Below are positions 62,388 to 64,000 of a stretch of DNA of 64,000 nucleotides, piece after piece. Location: assembly GCA_903880095.1 (NCBI GenBank), contig CAIRNX010000001.1, forward strand, positions 1-64,000, written 5' to 3'. The position numbers were made by a program, and so were the translations under genes. This stretch comes from an uncultured Micrococcales bacterium. GTDB lineage: Bacteria; Actinomycetota; Actinomycetes; Actinomycetales; Microbacteriaceae. Each line of letters begins with the position of its first letter. Within the stretch, counting starts at the first letter, position 1. A model generated the notes under the pieces. The model saw only the letters and a list, made by a program, of their open reading frames with translations. It searched no databases and was not told where the DNA came from.

Positions 62388-62698
62388 GCGAAACGGGTTC
62401 TGGCACAGTTCTCGCCCTCGGCCTGATGGCGATGCTGGTGGCATTGTTCGCGCTCATGCAGTTGCCAATCCAGGCAATCGCTGAGAAGGCCCGCTTGCAG
62501 GTGTTGGCTGATGAGGCTGCGCTCGCGGGTGCCGATTCTCTTCGAGGTTTGGCCACGGGAATACCTTGCGAGGTTGTGGCGTTGATGGTCGCTCAAAGCA
62601 AAACCGAAATTGTCACTTGTCGCGTTGTCGCAAATAGCGTGTACGTTAGTCTCCGAATAAGTCCGCTTATAGTTGCTGAGGCACGTGCCGGCATTTAG
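62363..62698 (+). CDS. Rv3654c-like helical Tad-locus protein
   Basis: The TTG start at 62363, with GAGGAG at 62352-62357, gives 111 residues. It is chosen over the longer frame from 62312, which would lie almost fully inside TadE. It has GSGTVLALGLMAMLVALFALMQLP, then an Ala-rich helix ADEAALAGADSLRGL and a strand region VTCRVVANSVYVSLRI. This is the order of the last gene in mycobacterial Tad loci (TadG/Rv3654c-like). It overlaps TadE by 25 bases. Confidence 0.75.
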   Translation: MRPKTRSLSETGSGTVLALGLMAMLVALFALMQLPIQAIAEKARLQVLADEAALAGADSLRGLATGIPCEVVALMVAQSKTEIVTCRVVANSVYVSLRISPLIVAEARAGI

Positions 62699-62710
62699 AA
62701 AGGTTAAACG

Positions 62711-63202
62711 ATGGCTAATTTCTGCTCAAACTGTGGCACTAAGCACAACGGAGCCAGCTTCTGCCCTAACTGTGGCTCTTCGCAAGCAAGCTCTACTGCA
62801 GGTCAGCCAAGCGTCAACAACGCCACCTCTGGCGGCTATGCAAGTGGCGGTAGCAACAGCAACCAGCTGGCCATGTGGGCTCACCTTGGCGGACTTCTCG
62901 CGTATTTCTTCGGCGGAACCCTGATCGGCTGGGTGCCACCACTAATCATCCGCGGTTCAGCCACGGCACAGCGCGACCCCTACGTTCGCGAACAGGCCAC
63001 CGAGGCTCTGAACTTCCAACTCCAGTGGCTGATCATTGATGCCGCTCTTGCGGTTCTCACGGTAATAACCTGCGGAATCGGCGGGTTGCTTTACATTCCT
63101 GCGGTCATTCTTGTTCTAATCTTTGGCATTATGGCTTCGATTGCCACGGCAAGTGGCCAGAGCTACCGCTACCAAATGTTGTTCATCAAGTTCGTCAAGT
63201 AA
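62711..63202 (+). CDS. Zinc-ribbon DUF4870 membrane protein
   Basis: The 163-residue protein begins with a zinc ribbon (NFCSNCGTKHNGASFCPNCGS). A Ser/Gly linker is followed by the DUF4870 domain of three to four helices (MWAHLGGLLAYFFGGTLIGWVPPLI, REQATEALNFQLQWLIIDAAL). The function is unknown. AAAGG precedes the ATG. It is last before topA. Confidence 0.88.
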   Translation: MANFCSNCGTKHNGASFCPNCGSSQASSTAGQPSVNNATSGGYASGGSNSNQLAMWAHLGGLLAYFFGGTLIGWVPPLIIRGSATAQRDPYVREQATEALNFQLQWLIIDAALAVLTVITCGIGGLLYIPAVILVLIFGIMASIATASGQSYRYQMLFIKFVK

Positions 63203-63223
63203 AAACCACCTTTAGGAGAACCT

Positions 63224-64000
63224 TTGGCTAACAAGCTCGTAATCGTTGAGTCGCCTGCCAAGGCGAAAACGATCTCGAAATACCTAGGCAACGACTACAC
63301 GGTCCTTGCCTCGGTTGGTCACATTCGCGAGCTAGTCGAGCCTCGTGACCTGCCAAAGGAACTTAAAAAGGGTCCGTTCGGCAAATTCGCCGTCAACATC
63401 GAAAACGACTTCGAGCCCTACTACGCAATCAGCGCTGGTAAGTCCAAGACTGTTAGCGAGCTCAAGGCTGCTCTAAAAGGTGCAGACGAAGTGTTCCTGG
63501 CGACAGATGAAGACCGCGAAGGGGAGGCCATTGCCTGGCACCTACTTCAGGTCTTGAAGCCGAAGGTTCCAGTAAGCCGAATGGTTTTTCACGAAATCAC
63601 CAAAGAAGCGATCCAGGGCGCTCTAGAGCACACCCGCCCGCTAGACGACGACTTGGTTCAGGCGCAAGAGACTCGACGAATCGTTGACCGCCTATTCGGC
63701 TACGAGATTTCGCCGGTGCTGTGGCGCAAAGTAAACCGCGGGCTTAGTGCAGGCCGCGTTCAGTCACCGGCGGTTCGCCTGGTTGTGGAGCGCGAACGTG
63801 AGCGCATGGCTTTCGTTTCGGCGGCTTACTACGACGTAAAGGCGACTTTCGACACCGAAAAGTCTGGCGAAAACGAGTTCGAAGCGAAGCTGCTTTCGAT
63901 CGATGGCAAGCGAATTGCAACCGGTGAGTCGTTCAATGATCTAGGTCAATTGACCGCCGATGTGATGTTGCTCGACAAAGAGGCAGCGTTTGCGCTCGCC
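63224..64000 (+). CDS. topA: DNA topoisomerase I, N-terminal part
   Basis: The TTG start at 63224 has TAGGAG upstream and gives ANKLVIVESPAKAKTISKYL, the Toprim start. TDEDREGEAIAWHL and the GLSAGRVQSPAVRLVV motif follow. It relaxes negative supercoils. The frame is open for 259 codons to the window's end, so the catalytic Tyr region is only partly covered and the 3' end lies outside. Confidence 0.97.
   Translation, partial: MANKLVIVESPAKAKTISKYLGNDYTVLASVGHIRELVEPRDLPKELKKGPFGKFAVNIENDFEPYYAISAGKSKTVSELKAALKGADEVFLATDEDREGEAIAWHLLQVLKPKVPVSRMVFHEITKEAIQGALEHTRPLDDDLVQAQETRRIVDRLFGYEISPVLWRKVNRGLSAGRVQSPAVRLVVERERERMAFVSAAYYDVKATFDTEKSGENEFEAKLLSIDGKRIATGESFNDLGQLTADVMLLDKEAAFALA

Overview
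The window is chromosomal DNA from an actinobacterium. It is most likely a small-genome member of the Microbacteriaceae of the planktonic freshwater type. The evidence is moderate GC, very tight gene packing, many GTG/TTG starts, a set of leaderless-looking genes, an actinobacterial small SRP RNA directly before dnaX, an actinobacterial Tad/Flp cluster behind a 6C-type RNA, and the ponA - DUF4177 - RidA neighbourhood. Family level is inference. No IS element, prophage, CRISPR array or integron was seen.

Positions 1-720 hold the end of rplJ, rplL and two tandem hairpin terminators. Positions 789-25250 are one uninterrupted gene for an 8153-residue surface protein. In order it has a signal peptide, a LamG-like domain, Gly-rich segments, about 3200 residues of beta-rich repeat modules, 26 Ig-like repeats, Cys-containing beta repeats, three fibronectin-III-like domains, a Pro-rich stalk, an Ala/Gly linker and a polytopic membrane domain of about 390 residues. 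A small membrane protein with thrombospondin-3-like Ca-binding repeats starts on the last base of its stop codon. This pair is the strongest candidate for an undescribed system here.

Positions 25.7-35.9 kb are mixed metabolic and transport genes: RBBP9-like hydrolase, saccharopine-dehydrogenase-like protein, GMC oxidoreductase, two EamA exporters, DUF1295 protein, pirin, a secreted unknown, an HNH-like protein and a DHA2-type MFS exporter. Positions 35.9-39.2 kb are a CUT2-type sugar ABC operon (binding protein, single-domain ATPase, permease) with a strong intercistronic hairpin and a LacI-like operator. Positions 39.2-45.2 kb are small enzymes: three VOC proteins, an NAD-dependent reductase, a PGPGW protein, a toroid-fold protein and an alpha/beta hydrolase, followed by a TetR regulator divergent from a DUF4260 membrane protein with a perfect operator between them.

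Positions 45.3-53.5 kb hold kup with a structured leader, tRNA-Ser(GGA), a membrane-anchored unknown, SRP RNA, dnaX, recR, lysC (with an internal start for the regulatory subunit) and asd. Positions 53.5-60.1 kb hold a lipoprotein, a metallophosphoesterase, a PASTA-type class A PBP, DUF4177, RidA and acs. Positions 60.2-62.7 kb are a 6C-type RNA followed by a compressed Tad operon (ATPase, TadB/C-like, Flp pilin, TadE, Rv3654c-like protein). The window closes with a zinc-ribbon/DUF4870 protein and the start of topA.
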